Shown: positions 1-6,963, counted from the stretch's first letter. The stretch is 12,447 nucleotides of DNA from Acidimicrobiaceae bacterium (GCA_003158835.1 PMLI01000324.1:149-12595), one strand, 5' to 3'. Made by a program: numbers and translations. The notes: generated by a model not told the origin, from the letters alone.

Positions 1-633
1 GTAGCCCGACCCGTACGACCAGATCTCCCGGGTTTCGGGGAAGTGCACCACGTAGGTGTTATTGGGGTTACATGGCCAGGGGACGTCCTGGTCGCCGGGG
101 CCCAGAGGGACGCCGACCGAGTGCAGGCAGGGTACGAACTCGCCGTCCTCGCCCAGCGCGGTCAGGGCGGCGTCGCCCATGCGCGTCATGATCCGGAGGC
201 TCGCAGCCACGTAGGCCGAGTCCGTGAGCTGGGCCCCGGTCCGCGCCATAGGCGACCCGGACGGTCCCATCGAGAACGGCACGACGTACATGGTCCGGCC
301 CCGCATCGACCCCTCGAACAGTGCGTTCATCTCGGCCCGCACCTCTTCGGGGCGGCGCCAGTTGTTGGTCGGCCCGGCGTCGGCCGGGTCGGTCGTGCAG
401 ATGAAGGTCCGGTCCTCGACCCGGGCAACGTCACGAGGGTCGGAGCGGGACCAGTAACTGTGCGGGCGCTTGGCGTCCGACAGGCGGGTAAACGTCCCCT
501 TCTCGACGAGCAGGCCACACAGCTCGTCGTACTCCTGTGCGCTACCCGTGCACCACCGCACGTTGTCGGGCTGTGCCAGCGCCGCGAAGCTGTCAACCCA
601 GGCCAGAAGCTTCCGGTGGCGGGTATGGGGCAT
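1..633 (-). CDS. pckG: Phosphoenolpyruvate carboxykinase (GTP), N-terminal part, runs off the left edge
   Basis: The enzyme interconverts oxaloacetate plus GTP and PEP plus CO2 plus GDP, a cytosolic step of gluconeogenesis and anaplerosis. The 211 visible codons translate without a stop to the window edge and match the N-terminal third of the ~600-residue GTP-dependent family. Landmarks are RVEDRTFIC (residues 71-79), AGPTNNW (86-92), SMRGRTMYVVPFSMGP (109-124), LHSVG (170-174), and HFPETREIWSYGSGY (197-211) just before the substrate and nucleotide loops that lie outside the window. The ATG at 633 gives a start (PHTRHRKLLAWV) that lines up with the usual family start. No good Shine-Dalgarno precedes it; an in-frame TTG at 642 is an alternative, and an in-frame TGA lies about 60 bases further upstream. 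It is the last gene of a minus-strand run, separated by 160 bases from the permease gene, so it may have its own promoter. The family assignment is very secure. Confidence 0.95.
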   Translation of the reverse strand, partial: MPHTRHRKLLAWVDSFAALAQPDNVRWCTGSAQEYDELCGLLVEKGTFTRLSDAKRPHSYWSRSDPRDVARVEDRTFICTTDPADAGPTNNWRRPEEVRAEMNALFEGSMRGRTMYVVPFSMGPSGSPMARTGAQLTDSAYVAASLRIMTRMGDAALTALGEDGEFVPCLHSVGVPLGPGDQDVPWPCNPNNTYVVHFPETREIWSYGSGY

Positions 634-762
634 ATCCGTCAATCTCGAGGCCGTCCCGGCACTGCCTACGCCGGCACCATCCGCCGTTCAGGCGGAGCGG
701 CGCAGCTACTGCGGGGTCGGTCTGAACATCCCATGCTCAAGTTTCTCACAGAGCGCGAGGAG

Positions 763-786
763 CCGGCCATTGCAGCCCGGCCGGGC
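763..786 (-). terminator. GC-rich hairpin just after the permease stop
   Basis: CCGGCC (763-768) pairs with GGCCGG (779-784) across a 10-base loop. It overlaps the perfect 12-base palindrome GCCCGGCCGGGC (775-786). It lies 8 bases after the stop of the permease gene on the minus strand and has no T-tract, as is common for high-GC actinobacterial hairpins. The rest of the 634-793 gap shows no convincing promoter for pckG. Confidence 0.3.
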
Positions 787-793
787 CCGCCGT

Positions 794-1786
794 TCAACGC
801 CACCGTCCCCTGGCGTCGGGCGTACCGAGGGAGGTGCCCCCTGTTGGGCCAGGTTGCGACCGGCGTTGTTGGGGCCGGGCCACGCCCAAGATACTGAGGA
901 CGATCATCATCCCTCCGACGACCCCGAGGGCGCCCAGCTGCTCCCGAAGGAATATGTAGCCGATGACGTTTGCCACTAGGGGGACGGCAAACGACGCCGC
1001 GGCGATACGTGGGACAGGCACGCCGGCCTTGATTAGCCGGACGTACAAGAGCCAGCCGGCGGCACTGCTCACGGTGAGCACCAGCGCCCACAGGGATGGC
1101 CCCAGGGCCGAGTGCGTGGTGGGCCAACGGTTGAGCCACGGGCTGACCACCAGGACGGCTACGCCTCCGAGAAGGAACTGCGGCCCGAGGGTGGAGATCA
1201 GGACAGAACTGTCCGTAGCCGACGTCATCCCGGCCCACCGAGGGGGGCTACCCTCTTCGAGGCGTTTGCGCACCAGCGCCTGGATGGACGCGCCCAGCGC
1301 CCAGCTGACCGCGGCCCCCAAGGCCAGGGCTACGCCCAACCACGATATGCGCCCGTGGCTTCGGGGGAGGAGGACGAGGATGAGCCCCGCCACCCCCACC
1401 AGCATTCCCAGGCCCCGGCGTAGAGACAGTCTTTCGCCGAGCACGGGAACCGCGACCGCAGTGAAGATGACCGGCTGCAAGTAGAACAGCAGGGAGGCAA
1501 GCCCGCTGTTCAGGTCGCGGACGGCGTAGGTCATCCCCACCAGCGTGCCGACCGCATTGAACAGAGCCAAGACTGCTGCCAGCACCAGGGCACCGGGCTG
1601 GCGGAACCGTAGCTTGCGGGAGGCGCTGAAGACGACCAGGAGCAAACCGGCACCGACGCAGCGCAGCCCCGTGAGCAGCATCGGGGGGAAGAACCTAAGG
1701 GCTTCCTGGGACGACGGCCAGGTCAAAGCAAAAAAACAGACAAACCCCAACGACGTTGTGGCGACACGCCAGTCCTTTGCCAGCAC
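794..1786 (-). CDS. DMT superfamily (EamA domain) permease
   Basis: This is a drug/metabolite-transporter family inner-membrane protein of about 330 residues, the usual length for a ten-helix EamA carrier; the substrate cannot be read from sequence. Two tandem EamA repeats are visible, about residues 11-139 and 148-302. The first opens with a helix around WRVATTSLGFVCFF and closes with an LLFYLQPVIFTAVAVPVLGE stretch and its GERLSL motif (117-122). The second closes with the matching FLREQLGALGVVGG stretch (279-292). A hydrophilic basic tail follows. I chose the GTG at 1786 because the frame upstream of it overlaps the oxidoreductase gene and reads as non-membrane Pro/Arg-rich nonsense; the ribosome site is weak. 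It starts 20 bases after the oxidoreductase stop, so cotranscription is likely. A role in exporting or importing a sugar or amino-acid derivative handled by that oxidoreductase is only inference. Confidence 0.88.
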   Translation of the reverse strand: MLAKDWRVATTSLGFVCFFALTWPSSQEALRFFPPMLLTGLRCVGAGLLLVVFSASRKLRFRQPGALVLAAVLALFNAVGTLVGMTYAVRDLNSGLASLLFYLQPVIFTAVAVPVLGERLSLRRGLGMLVGVAGLILVLLPRSHGRISWLGVALALGAAVSWALGASIQALVRKRLEEGSPPRWAGMTSATDSSVLISTLGPQFLLGGVAVLVVSPWLNRWPTTHSALGPSLWALVLTVSSAAGWLLYVRLIKAGVPVPRIAAASFAVPLVANVIGYIFLREQLGALGVVGGMMIVLSILGVARPQQRRSQPGPTGGTSLGTPDARGRWR

Positions 1787-1805
1787 CTTGGCAAAGGGTA
1801 CCCCG

Positions 1806-2843
1806 TTACGACTTGGGCGGGGTTGCGATGCGTACCGGCTCGCCGGTGGCGGCGGACTCGATGGCGGCGTACACGATGGCGAGACTGCCCAGGTTGTCCT
1901 GGGCCGACGTCTCCGGCGCAGTCTGTTGATCGAGGGACTGGGCGAACTGGGCGAGGGCGCCGGCGCGGTCCAGGGCGGGCAGCGTCGGAAGATCGACGGG
2001 CTCCCCCTCTGGCGGGCCATTACGGCGATATAGGCGCACCACATCGTCGTCGGAAGTCATATTGTCGCTCCGGCTCGTCCACCAGAGCTCGCCCTGCTCA
2101 AATTCCATACGCCATTCGCCCGCCCAGGGGGTTGGGCGGACCGGACAAATCCAGCTTCCGCGGTAGCTCACTACGAGGCCGTCGTCGAAGACGATGGCGG
2201 CCGCACCCTCCGGGGGATCAACAAAGCCGGCCCAGGTGGGGTTCCAGGTCCGGCAGAATACTTCGCGGGGCTCTCTGCCGATCACGGCGCGCATCAGGTC
2301 AAAATGGTGCACTGACATGTCAAGCAAAAGTGGTTGTGGCCACGACAGGTGCCCAGGGGCAGGCAGGGCCCCCGAATAGCGCCGAAAGTCGACGGCGATG
2401 TGCACGAGGGCACCGAGAAAGCCATCGGCTACGATTTGTTGAACGGCTCTAACGGCAGGGTAGAAGCGGTAATTCTGACTTACCATCAGGGTCAAATGCA
2501 GCTTCGACGCCAGCTCCACTAAGTCACGCGCTTTGGCCATAGACGGCGCCAAAGGCTTTTCGCACAGCACCGGCTGGCCGGCCTCTAACGCCGCTCTGAC
2601 CGTCGCCACATGGGAGGTCATGTCGGTAGTTATCAACACCGCGTCCGGGCCGGTGCTGAGCAGTGCGGCGGCGAAGGACCGATAGCACTGCTCCTTGCGG
2701 GCGATACCTGACTTGACAACCTCGCTGAGTATGCCCGGTCCCACATCAACGCAGCCAACTAGTTCGACTTCTGGGACTTGCGGAAGGACATCGGTCGCCC
2801 AGTTGCGGCCCCAACGTCCCATACCGACCTGCAATACTCGCAA
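1806..2843 (-). CDS. Gfo/Idh/MocA family NAD(P)-dependent oxidoreductase
   Basis: Members oxidise or reduce sugars, inositols and related polyols, or pseudo-oligosaccharides, with bound NAD(P). From the chosen start the protein has 345 residues, the usual family length. An N-terminal Rossmann fold shows VLQVGMGRWGRNW (3-15; G7, G9, G12) and an acidic strand end VGCVDV. The family signature EKPLA starts at residue 95, followed by SQNYRFYP (122-129). The catalytic region is LLLDMSVHHFDLMR with H179, H180 and D182. The TTG at 2843 is preferred because GAAGG (2853-2857 on the complementary strand) sits 9 bases before it and the protein then begins directly at the first Rossmann strand. The frame stays open up to an ATG at 2936, but those extra 31 residues look non-coding. 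It is the first gene of a two-gene unit with the permease and divergent from the RHH/methyltransferase unit. The substrate is unknown. Confidence 0.92.
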   Translation of the reverse strand: MRVLQVGMGRWGRNWATDVLPQVPEVELVGCVDVGPGILSEVVKSGIARKEQCYRSFAAALLSTGPDAVLITTDMTSHVATVRAALEAGQPVLCEKPLAPSMAKARDLVELASKLHLTLMVSQNYRFYPAVRAVQQIVADGFLGALVHIAVDFRRYSGALPAPGHLSWPQPLLLDMSVHHFDLMRAVIGREPREVFCRTWNPTWAGFVDPPEGAAAIVFDDGLVVSYRGSWICPVRPTPWAGEWRMEFEQGELWWTSRSDNMTSDDDVVRLYRRNGPPEGEPVDLPTLPALDRAGALAQFAQSLDQQTAPETSAQDNLGSLAIVYAAIESAATGEPVRIATPPKS

Positions 2844-2921
2844 CGGGCTCAACCTTCGTGTGTGAATGGTTCGAGGTGAGTATAGGACAGGCGAAGTGCG
2901 AGGACTTGGGCCACGCTGGCA

Positions 2922-2959
2922 CATGACCGAGGTCATGAGCCGGACGACTGGCGACCAGT
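2922..2959. promoter_or_regulatory. Two adjacent inverted repeats in the divergent intergenic region
   Basis: The 205-base gap between the oxidoreductase and the RHH gene contains CATGAC/GTCATG (2922-2927 and 2932-2937, spacer CGAG). Ten bases further on is ACTGG/CCAGT (2947-2951 and 2955-2959, spacer CGA). Such paired dyads between divergent genes fit operator sites. The encoded RHH protein is an obvious candidate to bind them, but this is inference from position only. A TTGACC at 2985-2990 could be a -35 element, yet no well-spaced -10 follows it. Confidence 0.35.
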
Positions 2960-3036
2960 TCCAGGATCCGCAAAGCCCTGACTGTTGACCTCCGCTCGGC
3001 CCAGTACAACCCGCAGCAACTGGTTCCCGCGCGCAC

Positions 3037-3042
3037 TATCCA
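3037..3042 (+). promoter_or_regulatory. Possible -10 element for a leaderless RHH transcript
   Basis: TATCCA ends 6 bases before the ATG at 3049, the spacing expected if transcription starts at or next to the start codon. No Shine-Dalgarno precedes the ATG, which agrees with a leaderless message, common in actinobacteria. No convincing -35 lies 16-18 bases upstream. Confidence 0.25.
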
Positions 3043-3048
3043 CCACTT

Positions 3049-3273
3049 ATGGGGGTGCCCGAGCCTACGGTTGTGCTCGTGGCACGCCCCCGCACTTATG
3101 AGGAGCCGCGGCTCACCACCGCGGTGAGACTGCCTACCCGCCTTCACCTGCGCCTTCGGGCCGAAGCGAGACAGCGACAAGTCTCCGCCAATCTGCTCGT
3201 CGAGTGGGCGATCACCGACTTCCTGGACCGCCTGCCGCCCCCGGTGCAGTCCGCGCTCGGGGCGCCCGAGTGA
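3049..3273 (+). CDS. Small ribbon-helix-helix (Arc/CopG-like) DNA-binding protein
   Basis: The 74-residue protein has one RHH-type unit. A short basic/hydrophobic strand RLTTAVRLP (21-29) is followed by helix 1 (about TRLHLRLRAEARQR, 30-43), a turn at QVSANL, and helix 2 (about NLLVEWAITDFLDRL, 48-62). The tail is short and Pro-rich. Such proteins bind operators as dimers, as autorepressors or antitoxin-like partners. The stop codon overlaps the start of the methyltransferase (GTGA, 3270-3273), so the two are translationally coupled and probably act together, for example by holding methyltransferase expression in check. The first 20 residues are not RHH-like, so the true start could be the ATG at 3049 (leaderless) or GTG at 3073 or 3079; none has a clear ribosome site. 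It is not a typical toxin-antitoxin antitoxin, because the partner is an enzyme of the restriction-modification type. Confidence 0.72.
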   Translation: MGVPEPTVVLVARPRTYEEPRLTTAVRLPTRLHLRLRAEARQRQVSANLLVEWAITDFLDRLPPPVQSALGAPE

Positions 3274-4736
3274 GCAAGGGCCCGGGACGCTCGACCTCGA
3301 CCAGCAACTTCGGAGTGGGGGCGCGCCAGGGCCACGATGCTTCTGCGTTCTACGCCCGCTTCAGCCCGAAGCCCGTCTCGACCGATGAGGAGCTGGCTGA
3401 GCCCTTCGATTTACGGCATCCCCTTGTTTGCGGCGATTCGCGAAATATGGACCTTCCCGATAAATCCGTGGCCCTGGTGGTCACCTCACCCCCGTACTTC
3501 GCCGGCAAGGAGTACGAGGAGGCCCTGGGGCACGGTGTGATCCCGGCCACCTACGCCGAGTACCTCAAGCTCCTGAGCGAGGTGTTCGCCGAGTGCCTGC
3601 GGGCCCTGGAGCCCGGTGGGAGGATGGCTTCCAACGTTGCGAACCTCGGTCGCAAGCCGTACCGCTCGCTTTCCGCCGACATCGTCCGCATCCTCGACGA
3701 CGATCTCGGCATGCTCCTTCGGGGAGAGATTATCTGGAAGAAGGCCGATGGGGCATCCGGGTCCTGCGCCTGGGGCTCGTACCGGTCGCCGACCAATCCC
3801 GTCCTGCGCGATATCAGCGAGCGGGTGATCGTCGCCTCCAAGGGCCGGTTCAACCGGGCTGTCGGCATCGAAGAGCGTCGGGTACAGGGCCGCCCACACC
3901 TGCCGACGATCTCGGCCGACGAGTTCCTCGACGCCACCCTCGATGTGTGGGACATCCGACCGGAATCGGCCCGGCGGGTCGGGCACCCGGCACCGTTCCC
4001 GGTCGAACTGCCACAGCGGCTCATCGAGTTGTACACCTTCAGGGACGACCTGGTCCTCGACCCGTTCCTGGGATCGGGGACGACGGCGGTGGCGGCGGTA
4101 CGCACCGGGCGGCGTTACGTCGGTTATGACACCGATCCTGCGTATATAGCGATGGCGGAGCATCGAGTGGCCGAGGAAAACGAGCTCCTGACGGCCGGGG
4201 CCGGGCGACAGGCAAGCTTGCCGTTCATCCTTCCGGAGACTTCGGGCCCGGACCGCGCCCAGTCGCCCCCGGACGGGGAGGGCAAGGCAGCACAGGCGGT
4301 CGCCATCGATATCCTCACCGCTGCCGGGTTCGAGATCGTCGAGCGGGACCACCGCGTCCCCGGTGTCGGGATCCGGGTGGACGCCGTCGCCCGCGATGGC
4401 GACGGCACGACATGGTACTTCGACGTGACGGGCGCCTTCACCTCGACCCGAGGTGGCCTCGTCCGCACCGACACCTTGTGGAGATGCCTGGGACGAGCGA
4501 ACGTGTTGAGGGCCCGAGGGGTCAAGCCCGTCGTCCTGTTGTCCTCGCACCTCCCGCCCCGCCGCAGTAGCGGGGACCAGGCACTGCGCGCCGTCGGTCC
4601 GGGTGGCGTCCACGACGTTGTCGGGATGCTGAACAGCGCTGATCGCCAGCGTCTGGTCGAGTATGCCGGCGGCGGGCATGACGCCCGACCCCTGCCGGGG
4701 TTCTGGGCCCCGGCGGACCTCCGGCCGGCGCGCTGA
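3270..4736 (+). CDS. Beta-class DNA methyltransferase (N4-C or N6-A) with C-terminal PD-(D/E)XK-like domain
   Basis: The 488-residue protein starts at the GTG that overlaps the RHH stop. Residues about 50-305 form an S-adenosylmethionine-dependent DNA amino-methyltransferase in beta-class motif order. Catalytic TSPPY (72-76) comes first, then GHPAPFP (238-244), the SAM-binding DPFLGSGTT (264-272) and GYDTDP (285-290). SPPY is often seen in N4-cytosine enzymes but does not exclude N6-adenine. After a variable linker (about 306-340), residues 343-430 look like a restriction-endonuclease fold. A helix AVAIDILTAAGFEIVERD is followed by IRVDAV with D371 and by YFDVTGAF with D385-V-T387, then a conserved-looking RTDTLW...LGRANVL helix. 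The usual second half of the motif, (E/D)xK, reads DVT here, so cleavage activity is doubtful. No separate endonuclease or specificity gene is next to it. It may be a single-chain type II/IIG-like enzyme, a solitary regulatory methyltransferase, or part of an undescribed pair with the RHH protein. The methyltransferase call is secure; the C-terminal call is moderate. Confidence 0.9.
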   Translation: MSKGPGRSTSTSNFGVGARQGHDASAFYARFSPKPVSTDEELAEPFDLRHPLVCGDSRNMDLPDKSVALVVTSPPYFAGKEYEEALGHGVIPATYAEYLKLLSEVFAECLRALEPGGRMASNVANLGRKPYRSLSADIVRILDDDLGMLLRGEIIWKKADGASGSCAWGSYRSPTNPVLRDISERVIVASKGRFNRAVGIEERRVQGRPHLPTISADEFLDATLDVWDIRPESARRVGHPAPFPVELPQRLIELYTFRDDLVLDPFLGSGTTAVAAVRTGRRYVGYDTDPAYIAMAEHRVAEENELLTAGAGRQASLPFILPETSGPDRAQSPPDGEGKAAQAVAIDILTAAGFEIVERDHRVPGVGIRVDAVARDGDGTTWYFDVTGAFTSTRGGLVRTDTLWRCLGRANVLRARGVKPVVLLSSHLPPRRSSGDQALRAVGPGGVHDVVGMLNSADRQRLVEYAGGGHDARPLPGFWAPADLRPAR

Positions 4737-4742
4737 ACGAAC

Positions 4743-4796
4743 GAGCGGTTGGCCGAACGGGAGCTCAGTGGTCTCGAGTTCCGGCTCCGACCGCTC
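4743..4796. terminator. Bidirectional terminator hairpin between convergent genes
   Basis: GAGCGGT (4743-4749) pairs with ACCGCTC (4790-4796). The stem continues inward with GG/CC, CCG/CGG and AAC/GTT pairs separated by one- and two-base bulges, giving about 16 pairs in all. It fills the 75-base gap between the stop of the methyltransferase gene and the stop of the DUF2752 gene, so it can serve both strands. No T-tract is present. Confidence 0.55.
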
Positions 4797-4811
4797 TCCG
4801 ACGGCGGCGCC

Positions 4812-5231
4812 TCAAGCCGACGGTTTCAGGGGCCATCCGGACAGGTTGCGCACGGCCATCCACGCCAGGGCGGCCCCAAACAGGCCGTACGCGAGCGGTC
4901 GGGGAACCCGCACCGGCTGGCCGGCGCGCACGGCGCGCCAATGACGGCTGAGCAGGTAAACGAGCAGCGGGCTGGTGAGCAGCACGAAAAGATTGTCGTG
5001 AACAGCGGCGCGGGCATCGCCGTGTAGAACATCGTGGGCTAAGCGGAGGCTTCCGCACGCCGGGCAATCGAGGCTCGTGACGAGCTTGACCGGACAGAAC
5101 GGCATCTGTGCCCGGGGATCGTGCGGGTCGACCACCATCAAGTAGGCAATGCCCGCCACGGCGCCCGCCACCTCGCCGATGAGCACCCGGTTACGACCAA
5201 GCAGGAGTGGTGCCGCGACCCGTTCAGTCAC
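4812..5231 (-). CDS. DUF2752 family membrane protein
   Basis: The 139-residue protein matches the DUF2752 pattern: a first hydrophobic helix (about 17-34), then PFCPVKLVTSLDCPACGSLRL (44-64) with C46 and the CPACG pair C56/C59. Downstream is a conserved HGD...N80 region and two more membrane helices (about 81-97 and 113-128). The three cysteines suggest a metal site or disulfide on the membrane surface, but the family's function is unknown. It starts at GTG 5231, inside the last codons of the TM2 gene (8-base overlap, GTGACTGA), so the two are translationally coupled. TM2 and DUF2752 genes are often neighbours in actinobacteria. Confidence 0.88.
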   Translation of the reverse strand: MTERVAAPLLLGRNRVLIGEVAGAVAGIAYLMVVDPHDPRAQMPFCPVKLVTSLDCPACGSLRLAHDVLHGDARAAVHDNLFVLLTSPLLVYLLSRHWRAVRAGQPVRVPRPLAYGLFGAALAWMAVRNLSGWPLKPSA

Positions 5232-5646
5232 GCAACGGGCGGCCCTGCTTGTCGCGGACGTTCCCCATAAGCATCATGATCCCATCTATCAGCGCCCAGA
5301 TGCCGAGCCCACCGCAGGTGAACAACTGGGCCAACGCGATGCCCGTGTCACCCAGGTACCATCGGCCGGCGCCAAACCCGCCCAGAAAGATCTCGAGCAG
5401 CCCGGCCACGATCTTCTGCTTGTCCGACAAGGGCTCTCCGGTCACCGGATGGCGCCCGAACGGCGCGGCCGGGTCCGGCATCTGTCCGAAACCAGGCTGT
5501 CCTGGGTACGGCTGACCAGGAGACACCACCGGGTAGGGCTGACCAGGAGGCGGAGCAGGGTAGGGCTGACCAGGAGGCGGAGGGGGGGGATAGGGCTGGC
5601 CAGGGGCTCCCCAGGGCGGCCCCCCGGGCGGTTCAGAGGAAGTCAT
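5224..5646 (-). CDS. TM2 domain protein with proline-rich N-terminus
   Basis: The 140-residue protein has a Pro/Gly/Tyr-rich cytoplasmic-type N-terminal region (about 1-60) with GQPYP at 16-20, 26-30, 35-39 and 44-48. It is followed by a TM2 domain: SDKQK (74-78), helix 1 (about 79-93), the conserved GAGRWYLG turn (92-99), and helix 2 (about 103-127). A charged tail RDKQGRPLRD ends the protein. TM2 proteins are small membrane proteins of unknown role; the Pro-rich arm may bind partners. The ATG at 5646 is chosen because AAGGG lies a few bases upstream and the frame above it is not protein-like. It is the first gene of an operon with the DUF2752 gene and divergent from the aldo/keto reductase gene. 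Confidence 0.9.
   Translation of the reverse strand: MTSSEPPGGPPWGAPGQPYPPPPPPGQPYPAPPPGQPYPVVSPGQPYPGQPGFGQMPDPAAPFGRHPVTGEPLSDKQKIVAGLLEIFLGGFGAGRWYLGDTGIALAQLFTCGGLGIWALIDGIMMLMGNVRDKQGRPLRD
5504..5606. repeat. Short tandem repeats coding for GQPYP units
   Basis: Four related units on the plus strand share GGGTAGGGCTGACCAGGAG. The second and third (5531-5555 and 5558-5582) are identical over 25 bases and spaced 27 bases apart. The first (5504-5522) and fourth (5588-5606) are diverged. They code on the minus strand for the Pro-rich arm of the TM2 protein, so the array is a likely site of copy-number change in frame. Confidence 0.7.
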
Positions 5647-5820
5647 TCGTACACCCTTGCAGATCTGCGCCGGTCCGGGGCGCGAAAAATGACCGGATAG
5701 GTCGCGTAAGGCAGCGGTACGCCGTCCTGCGCCGGCTGGAGCCCCACACCTGCAACGATCGAGACTGGTGGTCCGGCCCAAGGGCCCATCGAGGTGCCGC
5801 CTATCGAAAGGACGAGATAG

Positions 5821-6708
5821 ATGAACATCGGATTTCTCCCCGCTCAGCGTGCCGGCACCTTCGATCTGGGTGGCGATCTAACGATCAATCGTCTCGGTTA
5901 TGGGACTATGCAGCTCCCCGGACCAGGCGTGTGGGGCCCGGCGCGAGACCACGATGAGGCGGTCCGCGTGCTCCGGCGCGCCGTCGAGCTCGGCGTGAAC
6001 TTCATCGACACCGCCGACTCCTACGGGCCCTATGTCGCCGAAGAACTGATCTGCGAGGCGCTCCACCCGTACCCCGAGGACCTCGTGATCGCCACCAAGG
6101 CCGGGCTCACGCGCTTTGGCCCGGTCACCCGCTCGGGCCCGAGCCAGTGGCCGCCGGTGGGCCGACCGGAGTACCTGCGCCAAGAGGCAGAGATGAGCCT
6201 GCGCCGTATGAAGCTGGAGCGCATCGACCTGTTCCAGTTGCACCGCATCGACGTGAAGGTCCCGCTCGAGGACCAGATCGGCGAGTTCAAGAAGCTGCAG
6301 GACGAAGGCAAGGTCCGCCATATCGGGCTCTCCGGGGTGTCGGTCGAGCAGCTGAAGGCGGCGCAGGAGATCGCGACGATCGTCTCGGTGCAGAACCAGT
6401 TCAACCTGGTCGACCGCTCCTCCGAGCCCGTGCTCGACTACTCGGCCGGCCACGGCCTCGCGTTCATCCCGTACCGTCCGCTGACCACCCGCTCAATGGC
6501 CGGTGAGGGCAGCCCTGTGGCCGATCTGGCAAAGAAGCTCGGCGCGACGCCCACCCAGCTCGCGCTGGCATGGCTGCTCAAGCGGTCGCCCGTGATGCTC
6601 CCGATCCCTGGCACCTCGTCGGTCAAGCACCTGGAGGACAATGTCCTCGGGGCAGCCCTCGAACTGACGGAAAACGAGTTCGAAGAGCTCTCGGCCGTAG
6701 CCTCGTAA
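5821..6708 (+). CDS. Aldo/keto reductase
   Basis: The 295-residue cytosolic NADPH-dependent oxidoreductase has the usual AKR barrel length. The full catalytic tetrad is visible: D63 and Y68 in FIDTADSYGP (61-70), K93 in IATKAG (90-95), and H141 in LFQLHRID (137-144). The cofactor-binding end shows VQNQFNLVDR (190-199), FIPYRPL (215-221) and PIPGTSSVKHLEDN (261-274). Together these match the family that includes plant and bacterial NADP(H) reductases of small aldehydes and ketones. The ATG at 5821 follows AAAGGACG about 7 bases upstream, a good ribosome site. It is divergent from the TM2 operon across a 174-base gap in which I cannot name a clear promoter. Physiological substrate unknown. No missing or odd residue seen. 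Confidence 0.93.
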   Translation: MNIGFLPAQRAGTFDLGGDLTINRLGYGTMQLPGPGVWGPARDHDEAVRVLRRAVELGVNFIDTADSYGPYVAEELICEALHPYPEDLVIATKAGLTRFGPVTRSGPSQWPPVGRPEYLRQEAEMSLRRMKLERIDLFQLHRIDVKVPLEDQIGEFKKLQDEGKVRHIGLSGVSVEQLKAAQEIATIVSVQNQFNLVDRSSEPVLDYSAGHGLAFIPYRPLTTRSMAGEGSPVADLAKKLGATPTQLALAWLLKRSPVMLPIPGTSSVKHLEDNVLGAALELTENEFEELSAVAS

Positions 6709-6787
6709 AGCACGTCGCGCGTTCCTGGACCTGCGGAGCCCGCTCGGCGGAGGCTCACCGTCCCCGGCGTCTGGTGTAGGGGGCCGA

Positions 6788-6819
6788 AGGGCGGGACCTG
6801 GGCCGAGCGGCCCGGCCCT
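6788..6819 (+). terminator. Possible hairpin terminator after the aldo/keto reductase
   Basis: An inner stem GGGCC/GGCCC (6800-6804 and 6809-6813, loop GAGC) lies inside an outer AGGGC/GCCCT (6788-6792 and 6815-6819). It sits 80 bases after the reductase stop with no T-tract. The remainder of the 255-base gap (6709-6963) holds no gene that I can see; a TACGAT at 6833-6838 might be a -10 for the next gene but has no matching -35. Confidence 0.3.
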
Positions 6820-6963
6820 CGTCCTTGGGTACTACGATCCTACGCGTGCCCGTCCTGGCGCCCCTGCCAACGATGGCGCTTTGCCGGGCCCTCCTGAGAG
6901 ACTGGCCGTGGACAGCCGGATGTCCGGTACCGGGCTACACAAGGCAACCGACTGGAGTGAGTG

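Noticed and set aside
681..796. Ten-base direct repeat CCGCCGTTCA at 681-690 and 787-796
   Set aside because: Short, GC-rich, single pair; likely chance, with no gene boundary or duplication that it explains.
43..897. Long open frame on the plus strand, 284 codons
   Set aside because: It is the antisense shadow of pckG, whose minus-strand translation matches the PEP carboxykinase family residue by residue; the plus frame has no protein-like pattern.
1787..2044. N-terminal extension of the permease frame to an ATG at 2044
   Set aside because: It overlaps the conserved C-terminus of the oxidoreductase and reads as Pro/Ser/Arg-rich sequence without membrane character.
2844..2936. Extension of the oxidoreductase to the ATG at 2936
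   Set aside because: The extra 31 residues precede the Rossmann strand, show no family similarity, and cover the likely regulatory dyads; the TTG at 2843 has a well-placed GAAGG.
3486..4679. 397-codon frame on the minus strand within the methyltransferase gene
   Set aside because: High-GC antisense shadow; the plus strand carries all methyltransferase motifs.
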